DNA of 11,852 bases from Larix sibirica (GCA_004151065.3 NWUY0303907735.1:1-11852); one strand, 5' to 3'; counted from the stretch's first letter, positions 1-9,120 are shown. Program-made: numbers and translations. The notes: generated from the letters alone by a model not told the origin.

Positions 1-495
1 TAAGTCATGCTCCCCAATATATGTGATAGGGACTACCTATTTCCTTCTAGGGAAGTTAGGTTGATGTGGTCTACACATTTTCTTATGGATTATATTTGGG
101 TTTAGGTCAACATAGTTGATGATCTAGTATATTCTAGTAGAGAAAATTATATGATGTGAAACTATGGAAGTAGGTTAGAAAGGAATGATGAGTCAAAGTA
201 GTCATGGATGTTGTTTGGGAATTAGCTATGTCCCCTTAATTTTGTTCTTGGTTCCTTCCATGTTTAAATATTTTTCTTAATTCATTTACTATGATCTTAA
301 TATATAATGCTTAATTCACACTATATTATTGTGTCTAAGTTAGCAAGATGGTTAAATTCTATGTTCAATTGACTATTTCTTTTCATGCTTGGCTATGATC
401 ATACAAAAATTATGCATTAGAGGTGGTCATTGTTATTATTAGTTCACACACAAGATTTGTGTACAATTACTATGGATAGATATCTTTCACAACTA

Positions 496-521
496 CACTA
501 ATATCATTATATATATTAGTG
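496..521. repeat. Short inverted repeat
   Basis: Arms CACTAATAT (496-504) and ATATTAGTG (513-521) are perfect reverse complements around an 8-base AT-rich loop. Such a structure is common by chance in AT-rich DNA. I see no matching target-site duplication that would make it a miniature transposon. Confidence 0.5.
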
Positions 522-535
522 ATGTATGGAGGGTG

Positions 536-552
536 TATATATATATATATAT
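536..552. repeat. (TA)n microsatellite
   Basis: An uninterrupted TA dinucleotide run of about 17 bases. It follows GGAGGGTG and lies about 15 bases downstream of the inverted repeat. Likely a simple slippage-prone repeat. Confidence 0.9.
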
Positions 553-560
553 TATTGATT

Positions 561-588
561 AAAATAATATTCATAAAATAATATTCAT
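561..588. repeat. Perfect 14-bp tandem duplication
   Basis: AAAATAATATTCAT occurs twice head to tail (561-574 and 575-588) with no mismatch. The perfect identity in such decayed surroundings suggests a fairly recent slippage event, or a target duplication whose insert has been lost. Confidence 0.9.
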
Positions 589-840
589 AATGGGTGATTC
601 ATGGAGGATGTAGCAGGAGTATAATTGTATGCTTTTGATTTAACCTTCATTTGGGATAAATTGACTTTCATTTAGAATTTAGTTATATTCAATTATTAAA
701 AGAGGAAATTGCATTCCATTTGGAATCTAGTCTCATTTCAATAGAAGATAATATTTTGTAAACTTACCAAGTGTTAGTACAAGGGTAAAATTATGGTTAT
801 AGAGGTTCAAAATACTTTATAAATATTTAAAATGGGGAGT

Positions 841-1720
841 AACACTCTACTTACATTTTAGCTCAACATGGAGGAAAGGGTGATCGGGTTGAGTGCCTAG
901 GAACCTATTCTTATGGTGGCCAAGAGACTAGGAGAAAACAGAGTAAGCATTTAGTGAATACCAAAAGACCTGAACCTGAAACAGATGTGTTAGAAAGGTG
1001 AATCACGTTAGAGCTTAGCCTGAGAATTTAGAGGAAAAGTGGCACACAAATGAGCGCTAGTTGAAAAGGTGCCGAAGGATCCCATCGATCACATCTTCCA
1101 CCCAATCACCTGATTGATGTCCCACATGAGAAATTCCTACGCAAGTTTTGCATGACTTAACAATGAGAGGCTGATCCATTGAGAGGAAACCATGTTTCTA
1201 GATGGCCTCTTTCCAATGGAAATGGCTCCCAAAATATCCTTTTTGAAACCACTTTTCGATAAGGTGTTACTACCCATCCAAATGAGGATGGAAACCATGC
1301 AAGCAACCACAAGGACGATACTTTTATGAGATATGGGCTTCACTAGAGCCCATCAATGCTCGAGATCAAGATTCCTAATCCACCATAGATCCTTGCTTCA
1401 CATCAACATCAAAAAACACAAAATTCCACGTTTGTGAACACAAATATTCCATGTGGCCACATAGGCCCCTATGATGTTGGGATGAGCAAATGAAAAGGAA
1501 AAAGTGCCACCTAGCCAATTCAAATTTGAAAATGTAAAACAGAGAAAATGACCTAAAAACACCCATTTCTCTCATGTTGAAGATGAACAATGTTGGTATG
1601 TTGTGTCAACAACCAAGCCTCTTTACCCACTAGTCAAACATTTGAAGCTATAGAGTAACCGAGTAAATTTCAACAACAATTCCACCTCATTTTTGCTTTT
1701 TTATTTACAATGAATTAAAA
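841..1720 (+). other. Unassigned, possibly degraded coding or leader DNA
   Basis: This stretch is GC-richer than its flanks. Reading + strand from the ATG at 868, one frame runs for about 500 bases with roughly ten stops and a protein-like mix of residues; for example, the part around 1195-1330 is rich in Met, Pro and Leu. I recognise no family. The minus strand also has open frames of 68 and 71 codons (1137-1343, 1375-1590), with no recognisable motif. It lies just upstream of the long pseudogene at 1721 and could be its leader or an unrelated fragment. Confidence 0.25.
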
Positions 1721-3120
1721 TTGGAAATGACCTCCTTACCTAAAACCACCCCTCCTCCCACTCAGACAAAGCCTAATCCCAAAGACTACCATCTTGCAAA
1801 CCGAGAAGTTGATGTTTGTGACCCATCTATCTCTATCTTGTACTTTTACCACTTGAGTAAAGATGTCGAAGATAAATATGCTAACATGAATGACTTCTGC
1901 CATCTATGGGAATCAAACCTTTCCTAGACAATTTTCCCACAAACCTTTCATTTTCTGGACTTGGTAACCTAGTGCACCATGAATTATGCCCCTGGAAAGA
2001 GAGTGATGATGTCATCATATGGCACTAGGATCATCTATATAATATCCAAGGAGGAAATATCTCAAATGATTTTTTTTCCTAATCACCCAAGCCTACATCC
2101 ATTAGGTGATGATGTTGTAACCTTGTCTTATCAAAACCTAAGCCAAGTAGATAAAAAATATAGCTTCTAACCAACCATTTAAACTAGTATACCCCAATCC
2201 CAACTAACCCTCCACCATACAAAGGTTCTATCTTCTAAAAAAACTCCAAAAAGGACCTCAACCTAATAAGTATAATATTAGGGTATGATAATGATAGGGA
2301 AGTTGATGACACCATGCTAGGTTTTCTAGCCACCATGAATCCCCTTGCAGGCCTCATGCTCAGTAAATTTGATCTCTACCAACTTGTAGCTGACATCATA
2401 CATGACTAGATTGAGAATTTTCTTACCTTGAAAGGATTTGGATACCCATCATACCTACTATATATGTTCCTATACCACAATTACCTATGCTTTCACTCCC
2501 TCAAATTGACAACAAACGATATCATATGAGCACAACTGCCAGTATATGACTAGACCAACCTGGTCCTATGGAAATCTAGAAACCAAGGTTTCCATACCTT
2601 TGTGGACAGTGTCATGATAATGGTTTATGTCATTTTTCACAATGTTCCACCACTCAGGGTGTTTCCCTAATTCAAAGAGATTGTGCAATTAATCCTAGAT
2701 ACTGGGATTAGAGACTGGTTCATCTACGAAGATCATACTATCATAATGATCTATGGTTTTAGGAGGAACCATATATTCTACCAGCATTCATGAACCCTAG
2801 GATATTTTCTCTTCAGTACATCAGGAGAGGTTCCTATCAGACTAGGTACACTTTGTGAAACTAAAGCATCCCATAGCATTCAAGCTACCCAAGGAAGTGG
2901 GTCTATTACTAGTGAAGACTAGGATTGCCCTATGATGGTTGGAATAAATGCTAAAACAACTCAATCTAGAAAAAGAACAAAAATGGACATATGACCCACA
3001 CTAGGTCATATCTAAGAAAATGTTATAAAAGAAAAATTTAGTTGATACTCACAAGCCACACCTAGAGTGGGAGGCTATAGAAAATATGGAAATAAGTAAG
3101 CAAGTAAATATCGTTGTGTA
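1721..3120 (+). pseudogene. N-terminal half of an unassigned long retroelement-associated protein
   Basis: I do not recognise the family. The region is protein-like across about 1.4 kb, but crosses several frames: 1721-2170 in one frame with internal stops, about 2281-2765 in a second, about 2766-2845 in a third, then back to the first to about 3120. Readable blocks include MSSYGTRIIYIISKEEISQM (around 2010-2070), VLWKSRNQGFHTFVDSVMIM (around 2560), FKEIVQLILDTGIRDWFIYE (around 2670), EPYILPAFMNPRIFSLQYIR (2766-2825) and KQLNLEKEQKWTYDPH (around 2950). The order suggests an N-terminal Pro-rich tail followed by a mostly hydrophobic globular domain. No zinc knuckle, protease or polymerase motif is visible. 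Many stops fall where Trp or Gln is plausible, such as Asp-stop-Asp-Cys-Pro near 2920. It probably continues into the block at 3276, although 3120-3275 is unreadable. It could be an extra ORF of an LTR element or a captured host gene; I favour the former because retroelement DNA surrounds it. Confidence 0.6.
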
Positions 3121-3275
3121 AATTGACACAAGAAATTATACACATGAAAAGGAGTTCACAACAGAAGGTCGGCTCGCAATAGTCCCTACTCCACACAAGC
3201 AAGATAATGGACCAAAAGAACAACATTTGATACTCAGACATATATGGAAGAGGAGAGGCAGACTCACAATAGGCC

Positions 3276-5415
3276 ATGGTAGAGGTCACACTAGTTGAAG
3301 GACCCACCAGTGGGTCAGAGATATTTTATGAGAAATCAAAAGTATTGGAAAATATTCCAATGGTGAAAATAGAACGTTTTCCCTTAATATTCTTGGCCAC
3401 ATGTAAGGAAAATCCCAACTCTTCATCTATTGGGACTAATCAAACCCAGTCCACTATGTTCTCAAAGTTCATGGACATTAAAGGACAGAATTTGGACATC
3501 ATGAGCGATACATATCCCAAAAAATAGGAATAAATGATGAAAAATAAATTATTGACAATAGTAGACCAAAAATAAGGTACATTTAAAATTGTAACCACAT
3601 AACCAAATGTCCCATTGGTTAAAACATATGATGACTACAAGGAAACACAAAACAGATTTAAAGTTGGTGAATTTATCCTTATGGATAGAGTGGGATTTTA
3701 TAAGCAATCAGGAGAGTTGCTTTACAAATATGTGCTCCAATCTTCTTCCAATGCCAAAAAAACAACTGATGGTACATAAAAGGGAAAACAACTCATGATT
3801 GAGAAGGTGGCTACAATGGATAAATAATTAATGATTAAAGAGATAGAAAAACAAGTTATTACTTTGGGATTTGATTCCACAGATACCACACCCATGTAGT
3901 CCTTGATACACCAAAAGGACAATGAAATATCAATATTGAAAAAGAGGCTAAAATTCCTTGATGTAGAGCATGTCCAAACCCTTGAACTGATATTACTGTA
4001 GGAGGAAAAGGAAAAGGAAAATCAACAAATATTATACTACAAATCCTCAATGGAGGAGTATCAAGATAAGATAGATGAGTTTGAGCTCCAAATATCATGA
4101 GTGGAACTACAAAAGGAAACCATAAATACTTAGGACACCCCTAAACCCACTAAAGGCCTAGGGAGGCTCTTGATGGATATAACCATGAGCCATATGGAGG
4201 TGGAAATCATAAAAAATAATCTTGGATAAAGAGAAACTAAAATTGTAGATCTAGAGAGTTATGTACATGAAAAGGAAGAGGTCATAAAACACTTGGAAGA
4301 AGACAAATATGCACTAAATTGGGAGATAGAATCACTAAAAATCATACTGGTAGGAAAATATCCCTTCAAAGGGGGTAAGAGGACACTATGGGACAAAATA
4401 TCGGAGGTAGCCATTCAACATTGGGATAATTTAGAGCTCATCCAAGATGAATGGGAGATAACCACATTTGCATCAATAGAAATAAAAAGAACAGAGACTG
4501 AGCTAGAAGGAAATATTGACATTATAGGAAATGCAATCAAGTTACTAAACAACAAAACTAAGAGGAAATTGTGGGAATTGGGAATTAACAACATGAAACA
4601 GTTGATCATAGCTTCAAATAAAGTTAGATAAAAGAGGACTATTATGAATAGAGCTCAGAACAAACTGGGTGTTCTAATAACATAATTTTCCTTCTTTAAA
4701 GGCATGTTCAAGTATGCATTGACAAGAGGACTTCTCTCCTTCTAGGATGGAAATGGAGACCTCTATGCTCAAGGAACATATTAGGAGCTACTAAATGATA
4801 AAAGGAAAAATGATGAGAAATTTTAGGCTCTCCAAGTAATCCCAAAGGGAACAACTATAGTTCAACTACTTGTTGGTCAATTTGATCTATTAGTAAATAA
4901 AAATCTCACCTGCAAAACATGCCACTAGTGTCATATTAAAACCTTACAAATTTTGGTATGGAAATAAATTCCATGAGTGATCATAAATAACCCATGGGAA
5001 AGAATTGGGATTATATTTATAAGTATCATAAATTGATTCTACTAGCCCAAGGGAAGCCATCCACATCAAGACAAGATTCAGGGAATGTTTCCTCACAACA
5101 AGTATGAAAAGGAATTTTAAACAATTGGGAAGTTGTAAAAGAAAAATAATTGGAGGAAAGGAAGTTATGAGAGAAACAAACAAGAGGAAATAAATCCAAG
5201 AAGTAGTAATATATTTTTGAGACAAACTAGGGAAGTATCAAGAACCGACCAACATCTATAAAGGAGAAATTCAGAACTCGACATATTTTTATCAGGTAAA
5301 TTTTTAAGGGGGACTCTTGGGAAACTACATGATAATTTTGATATTCCGGACTAGATGGATTGTATACAGGGAGGAAATATCATGAGATTCATATCTCAAG
5401 TATATGTCATCCTAT
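3276..5415 (+). pseudogene. C-terminal half of the same unassigned protein, with coiled-coil region
   Basis: One reading frame can be followed from 3276 to about 5415 without a net frameshift, although it holds about two dozen stops. The first part reads KIERFPLIFLATCKENPNSS and a glycine-containing block, VGFYKQSGELLYKYVLQSSS (around 3690). From about 3840 to 4320 the translation is rich in Lys, Glu, Leu and Ile at heptad-like spacing, as in a coiled coil. A block of about 110 codons (4293-4631) is fully open, with LWDKISEVAIQHWDNLELIQ. Further on are CKTCHxCHIKTLQILVWK (around 4910) and INNPWERIGIIFISIIN (around 4990); the Cys/His cluster could be a small metal site, but that is a guess. 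I do not recognise the family and assign no function. Most of the stops are TAG, TAA or TGA that could come from Gln, Arg or Trp codons by a single transition. Confidence 0.6.
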
Positions 5416-5980
5416 AACATTTATCTTTTTATTGTACTCTTTTTTTTTAATTCCAAAGCTTCGTATGCCTTTGTAAATATTTCTTGATATAATAAACCTC
5501 TAAGCAATCTACTCTTTCACAAAATTCATGTAATGAATGTGTTTGAGTACTATATGTGGGATAAAGATTTCATATGTATGAACTTATTCTTAATTGATAA
5601 TTTTTTGTTGAATGGAATGTGAATATGTCTTTTTGTTTTACATACAAATTTCATAGTTGCCATTACCAATGCAATTCACCAAGATCTCATTTATATTTTC
5701 TAAAACTACTGAATTCTCAAATGCTGAGTACATTTTATTTCACTTGGAATGTGTAATATTTATCTTATTGATACCTCACACAACTCGTTTGTTGCATAAG
5801 ATTCTCCATTCACCGTACATTGGATTGATTACTGAACATACACCTAGAAAATGCCTCTAATATGTCTTTTGTCATGTGTATCTACAAATTTCAAAATATA
5901 ATAAATCAAACATTCTATTTCAATCAATATTGAGCTATAAATCTTTAAAAAATGAGTTACATCAAGGGTTAAAATGAAAA
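5416..5980 (+). repeat. Candidate LTR (tRNA-Asp-primed element)
   Basis: This is a non-coding AT-rich block lying between the long pseudogene and a primer-binding site at 5981, which is where the 3' part of a 5' LTR should be. It contains GATATAATAAACC near 5487, usable as a TATA-like or polyadenylation signal. The 5' boundary is not clear: a purine run, AAGGGGGA near 5308, could be a polypurine tract, but the upstream reading frame seems to run through it. I found no second copy of this block in the window, so its LTR status rests on the PBS alone. It is not visibly similar to the LTR candidate at 9720-10813. Confidence 0.4.
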
Positions 5981-5998
5981 TGGCACCATTGCCAGGGA
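5981..5998 (+). promoter_or_regulatory. Primer-binding site, tRNA-Asp type, decayed at every CpG
   Basis: The sequence TGGCACCATTGCCAGGGA matches TGGCGCCGTTGCCGGGGA, the complement of the plant tRNA-Asp 3' end including CCA, at 15 of 18 positions. All three differences are G to A inside the three CpG dinucleotides. This is the signature of methyl-cytosine deamination rather than random drift. In an active element this site would prime minus-strand DNA synthesis. It lies downstream of the LTR candidate at 5416-5980 and only about 100 bp upstream of a second, tRNA-Arg type site. Confidence 0.75.
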
Positions 5999-6098
5999 CA
6001 AATAAATTGAAGCTATTTTTTTGTTGGCATGAAAAACAATTAAGTTCTAATTCTTGTTGTTTAATGAGAGTTAGACACTAGGCTATTCAAAGTTAACT

Positions 6099-6116
6099 TG
6101 GTGACTCCACTAAGGA
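6099..6116 (+). promoter_or_regulatory. Primer-binding site, tRNA-Arg type, decayed
   Basis: TGGTGACTCCACTAAGGA corresponds to TGGCGACTCCGCTGGGGA, the complement of the 3' end of a plant tRNA-Arg (acceptor stem beginning GACTCCG). There are four differences: two at CpG sites (C to T and G to A) plus GG to AA, all transitions. The same motif in better condition is at 10821. The likely Gag start codon is at 6121, only four bases further on. Confidence 0.7.
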
Positions 6117-6120
6117 AAAT

Positions 6121-7740
6121 ATGGAATCTAGAAAAAGAGATACTAGATCTAATCCCACATATGCTGAATTTCAAATCCTTCAATATCTTGGAAAGCTTGC
6201 TACCTGGACGAACACATGTGAGAGACAACTTTCCTCAATTTCAAGTAATCCTCATAATAATACTTCTTCTTCTTTAGATCTAGAGCTAGAAGAATAGTCT
6301 TTCATTTTCAATACTCCATAAGGAACTTACCCTCCATTTTCTATTCTGAGTACACCCTTAATTGATCTACGAGATTAACCTATGATTTTTTCCCATCGCA
6401 ACCAATCTTCCTTACAACTTGTTCTCACAAAAAAAAGATTAATATAACTCCTAAATCCAATAATCGAATTCTCCAACACCTAATGGAGGGAGAAAGAGGA
6501 GGAGGTGGTAATCCAACCCCCCCACCACCACCACAAACAGTAAATCCATGGGCAATTACTAGGTAGGGTCCTTTGAATCTCCCTCGAATCCTCCATGATC
6601 TTCCTAAAATTTAATTTTGAATCTTGCCCAGATTCGATGGGGAAAGGGCCACCAAAACTAATGAACATGTATCTTCCTTTCAATAATTCATTGATAATTT
6701 TTTCATTGGGTATGATGATGTATTTATGAGTCTATTTTTTCAGGCTCATGAGGGTGGTGTCAAGAAGTAGTTTAGAGACTTGCTTGCAACATCCATTACT
6801 TCTTATCCAATCCTTCAAACTGCTTTCATGAGACAATGGGTAGAAAAAAGAGACCATATTTATTACTTGATTGAGTTTTCCTCCCTGAAGAAGAGAAATG
6901 TATAGGCCATTGGGGATTTCAACAAAAGTTTTAAAAAAATATACAATAAGATCTCTATAGACATCAAACCCTCTCAAGTAGCCACAAAGGTCAGTTATGC
7001 AAGGGATTTTGATCCTAACTTTGCATCAATGCTCAAGGAAAGGATTTCATTAACCCTTCTCATCATGCGAGATGATTCAATATATGTAGAAGGAAACATG
7101 ATATCTTCAAGAAAGCTAAAATATAAACAAGATCAAGGTGATAAAGACAAAGAAATAAGAAAGAGGAAGATGGTACTTTTGGGATAAATAGAGATTCTCA
7201 AGATGTTAAAATTGAGGAAATGTCTAGGGTGATCAAAATATTATTTAACAATATAATTAGACTTGAAGTGGAAGGGAAGAATCCAAACTGAGCTCCTCAA
7301 GGGGGAGAAACAAGAAAACCAAACTAGTATAGAAGGCCTTTCGATCCTCAGATCATGAACAGAGTGAGGAGAAATGAAGATCAACCTATTCAACCCCCTG
7401 TGAGAAAAAAATACAATAATAACAACAACATACAAGATGAATAATATATTGAACCCTCATATGAAATGATTTGGTTGCAAGATGGCGATATCACCATTCA
7501 TTAACCCAAGAGGATTATGAGAGTTCACTACAAATAATACATATGATTATGAACATGAGAAAATAAATGGGGAATATGAGATGTACTCAACTCAATATAG
7601 ATTGCTTGTTGATATCTTACAAGCATAACTACATAGAAAATATGACTTCAGACCAAGACCTTCAACTACAAACCAATAAAATCTTTCTCCTATAAAAGGT
7701 ACATATGTAAATCACCCCAAAGATAAAAACCATTATCCCT
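6121..7740 (+). pseudogene. Ty3/gypsy Gag (capsid/nucleocapsid) remnant
   Basis: Gag would form the virus-like particle in the cytoplasm and package the element RNA. I place the start at ATG 6121: it opens an uninterrupted 58-codon frame to a TAG at 6295 (MESRKRDTRSNPTYAEFQIL), and protein-like sequence continues beyond the stop. An indel in the eight-A run 6429-6436 moves to the frame of ATG 6483, with a Gly-rich then Pro-rich linker. The capsid domain follows: GPLNLPRILHDLP (about 6567), RFDGERATKTNEHVSSF (6630), KRDHIYYLIEFSSLKK (about 6846) and IKPSQVATKVSYARDFDPNF (about 6969). Stops are at 6564, 6612, 6618, 6684, 6768, 6903 and 7185; at 6564, 6684 and 6768 a Gln or Trp codon changed by one transition is the simplest source. 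A second frameshift near 7165 leads to NEDQPIQPPVRKK (about 7367) and a third near 7490 to SLTQEDYESSL. No CCHC zinc knuckle is seen. The part after 7540 (YDFRPRP near 7640) is a Gag-protease linker. Confidence 0.85.
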
Positions 7741-8470
7741 CTTACTCTACTAAAAAATATGAATTGTCAAAGGACAAAGTTTGTGAACAGGATTCCCTTG
7801 TTGTTGCAAAAAAGAATGAAAATCTCCAACCGAGAAAATTGGAAAATGAACAAAGGGAACACAACATGCTTACTATCCCCTTCAATATAGAGCATGAGTT
7901 GGGAACTAGTAAGATTCTTGTACCTTTGACCAAGTTGGGAAAAATATTTCATACCACAAGCAATTTTAGAAAGTGAAGATGGAAAAATGTCATCAAATTC
8001 AAACCTCACATAAATGAAAAGGAAGAGGTCATGTCCCATTTATATGAAACACTCAGTATACATGAAATTGTTTTTTGCACAATTGTATGCTAGATTTAGG
8101 GTGTTCCCATAATTTGATGCCTAAGTTTATAATGGAGCAATTTGGTTTAGTTATAACTAGGCCATACCATGACTTATACATTTTTTACTCCAATAAAGTT
8201 AAATGTATGGGTATGATTAAATATTTGGTATTCATATTGGCACAACTTCCCATAACAAGTATCATGATTGATGTGGTAGTATAAGATGTTCCTACTAAGT
8301 ATGGGATGTTCTTGTCCAGAAATTGGGAAAAACTAGGAGGAACCATGAAAATGGACATGAAGCATGCCACTATCCTAGTCTTTGTAGGAGAGAGAAGGAG
8401 GTTGTACAGAGAAGCTAAGTTTTCCTATGTGGTGAGTGACCAAAATAGACCAAAAAAAATATTTATATGC
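7741..8470 (+). pseudogene. Retropepsin-like aspartic protease remnant
   Basis: This domain would cleave the Gag-Pol polyprotein. The segment 7764-7976 is an open linker frame with EHELGTSKILVPLTKLGKI, typical just before the protease in this lineage. After a frameshift, one frame runs from 8075 to about 8450. Its active-site block reads HNCMLDLGCSHNLMPKFIME (from 8078); the family has Asp-Ser/Thr-Gly here, but the codon after Asp (8096-8098) is TTA, Leu, one C-to-T change from Ser TCA. The flap-side and C-terminal blocks, DVPTKYGMFLSRNWEKLGGT (8285-8344) and RRLYREAKFSYVVSDQN, are well preserved and match plant Ty3/gypsy proteases in order and spacing. A stop at 8282 and a frameshift near 8455 break the frame. 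It follows Gag and precedes RNase H in what was one polyprotein. Even without the stop, the missing Ser/Thr would probably abolish activity. Confidence 0.9.
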
Positions 8471-8880
8471 TTTAGAAGAAGATATGAGATGGTGTATTCT
8501 GTCATTGAATGAATATTATGAAGACTATGTAGATATACAAATTTATGCTCATGATTTTTCAACCAGCCTAAATCATATTTAGAATCCATTCTTTGATGGA
8601 TCGTCATCTAAAGAATAATCAGGGGTAGTAGTGATTTTAATTTATCCTAATAGTGAGAAAAATTCCCTATCATATAATCTCAATTTTGAATCCACTAATA
8701 ATGTATCTGATTATGAAGCTTTAATTTTGGGGTTAGAAACTGCCAAGAACATGGGAATCACTAAACTTTCATTTTTTGTGAATTTGAGCTGGTGGTACAA
8801 TAGATAAAAGGAATTTATAAAAAAATAAACCTATTATGAGGGCCTATAGAAATCAAGTATGAGATATCTTGTTCCTATAA
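8471..8880 (+). pseudogene. Archaeal-type RNase H domain remnant, directly after protease
   Basis: RNase H would remove element RNA from RNA-DNA hybrids during reverse transcription. After a linker (LEEDMRWCILSLNEYYED, about 8474) the domain opens with NPFFDGSSSKE (first catalytic Asp 8595-8597), continues with TNNVSDYEALILGLETAKNM (catalytic Glu 8715-8717), then ELVVQ (8786) and RAYRNQV (8839). These motifs are those of the extra, archaeal-like RNase H of Tat elements rather than of the classical Ty3 RNase H. The third catalytic Asp, expected before the ELVVQ block, reads Asn (AAT 8781-8783). Two frameshifts lie near 8784 and 8820. Stops at 8580 (Trp expected), 8801 (Gln expected) and 8860 (Trp expected) are single-transition changes. 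Homology ends near 8865, where the Trp-Asp of the family would be followed by about 40 more residues. No reverse transcriptase lies between this domain and the protease. Confidence 0.85.
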
Positions 8881-8992
8881 CTACTCTCCCCATTATCTCC
8901 TAGGGGATGATGGGGTCACCTCTCTAAGTTATTTTTTACTTTTCCTTATAACAATTTTGGATTCTAGTCACAAGTTAATTAATAATCATTAA
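8881..8992 (+). other. Probable deletion junction within pol
   Basis: Between the last recognisable RNase H residues and the possible Pol tail, about 110 bases give no motif in any frame. A complete element of this lineage would hold several kilobases of reverse transcriptase, RNase H and integrase here, or upstream of the RNase H. The absence points to an internal deletion, but I see no clear microhomology marking the breakpoints. Confidence 0.4.
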
Positions 8993-9120
8993 GGCCTAGT
9001 CCATGAACTATCAGGCAGAAGGAAATATCCCCTTTTGATAAAATCTTGGCCATCATAAGAACTTATTTCAAAAAAATTGGTTATGTGTAACACATTGCAG
9101 TGAAAATATCGATTTTTCAT
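8993..9120 (+). pseudogene. Possible Pol C-terminal tail
   Basis: Translation gives VHELSGRRKYPL (from 8999), a frameshift near 9030, then AIIRTYFKKIGYV (from 9049) followed by a stop and HIAVKISIFH. The basic/aromatic composition resembles C-terminal tails after integrase in plant Ty3/gypsy polyproteins, and the same frame leads into the tandem array. This is a resemblance of composition and position only, not a match to a defined domain. Confidence 0.3.

Larger units (their letters stand above)
1..840. other. AT-rich non-coding stretch
   Basis: I find no gene here. The sequence is AT-rich, every frame is broken by frequent stops, and no retroelement motif is readable. It contains an inverted repeat, a TA microsatellite and a 14-bp tandem duplication, listed separately. 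It may be an eroded LTR, leader or intergenic sequence; nothing in it decides between these. Confidence 0.6.

Noticed and set aside
1137-1590. Minus-strand open frames of 68 and 71 codons
   Set aside because: No recognisable motif or start context. Short open frames are expected by chance, and the coding trend nearby is on the + strand.
3062-4098. Minus-strand open frames opposite the long pseudogene
   Set aside because: They mirror the + strand frame that shows continuous protein-like sequence; they are shadows.
4944-5225. 93-codon minus-strand frame
   Set aside because: It is hydrophobic only because it is the complement of a lysine-rich + strand frame, and it has no homology that I can see.
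5303-5312. AAGGGGGA purine run as a polypurine tract marking an LTR start
   Set aside because: The upstream protein-like frame seems to continue for another 100 bases, so I could not fix an LTR edge here. It remains possible.
6480-6977. Minus-strand frames over Gag
   Set aside because: The + strand carries the clear capsid motifs, so these are antisense shadows.
6121-8880. Endogenous pararetrovirus or copia-type element
   Set aside because: No movement protein or coat-protein zinc finger is seen, and the protease and RNase H motifs are those of plant Ty3/gypsy Tat-type elements.
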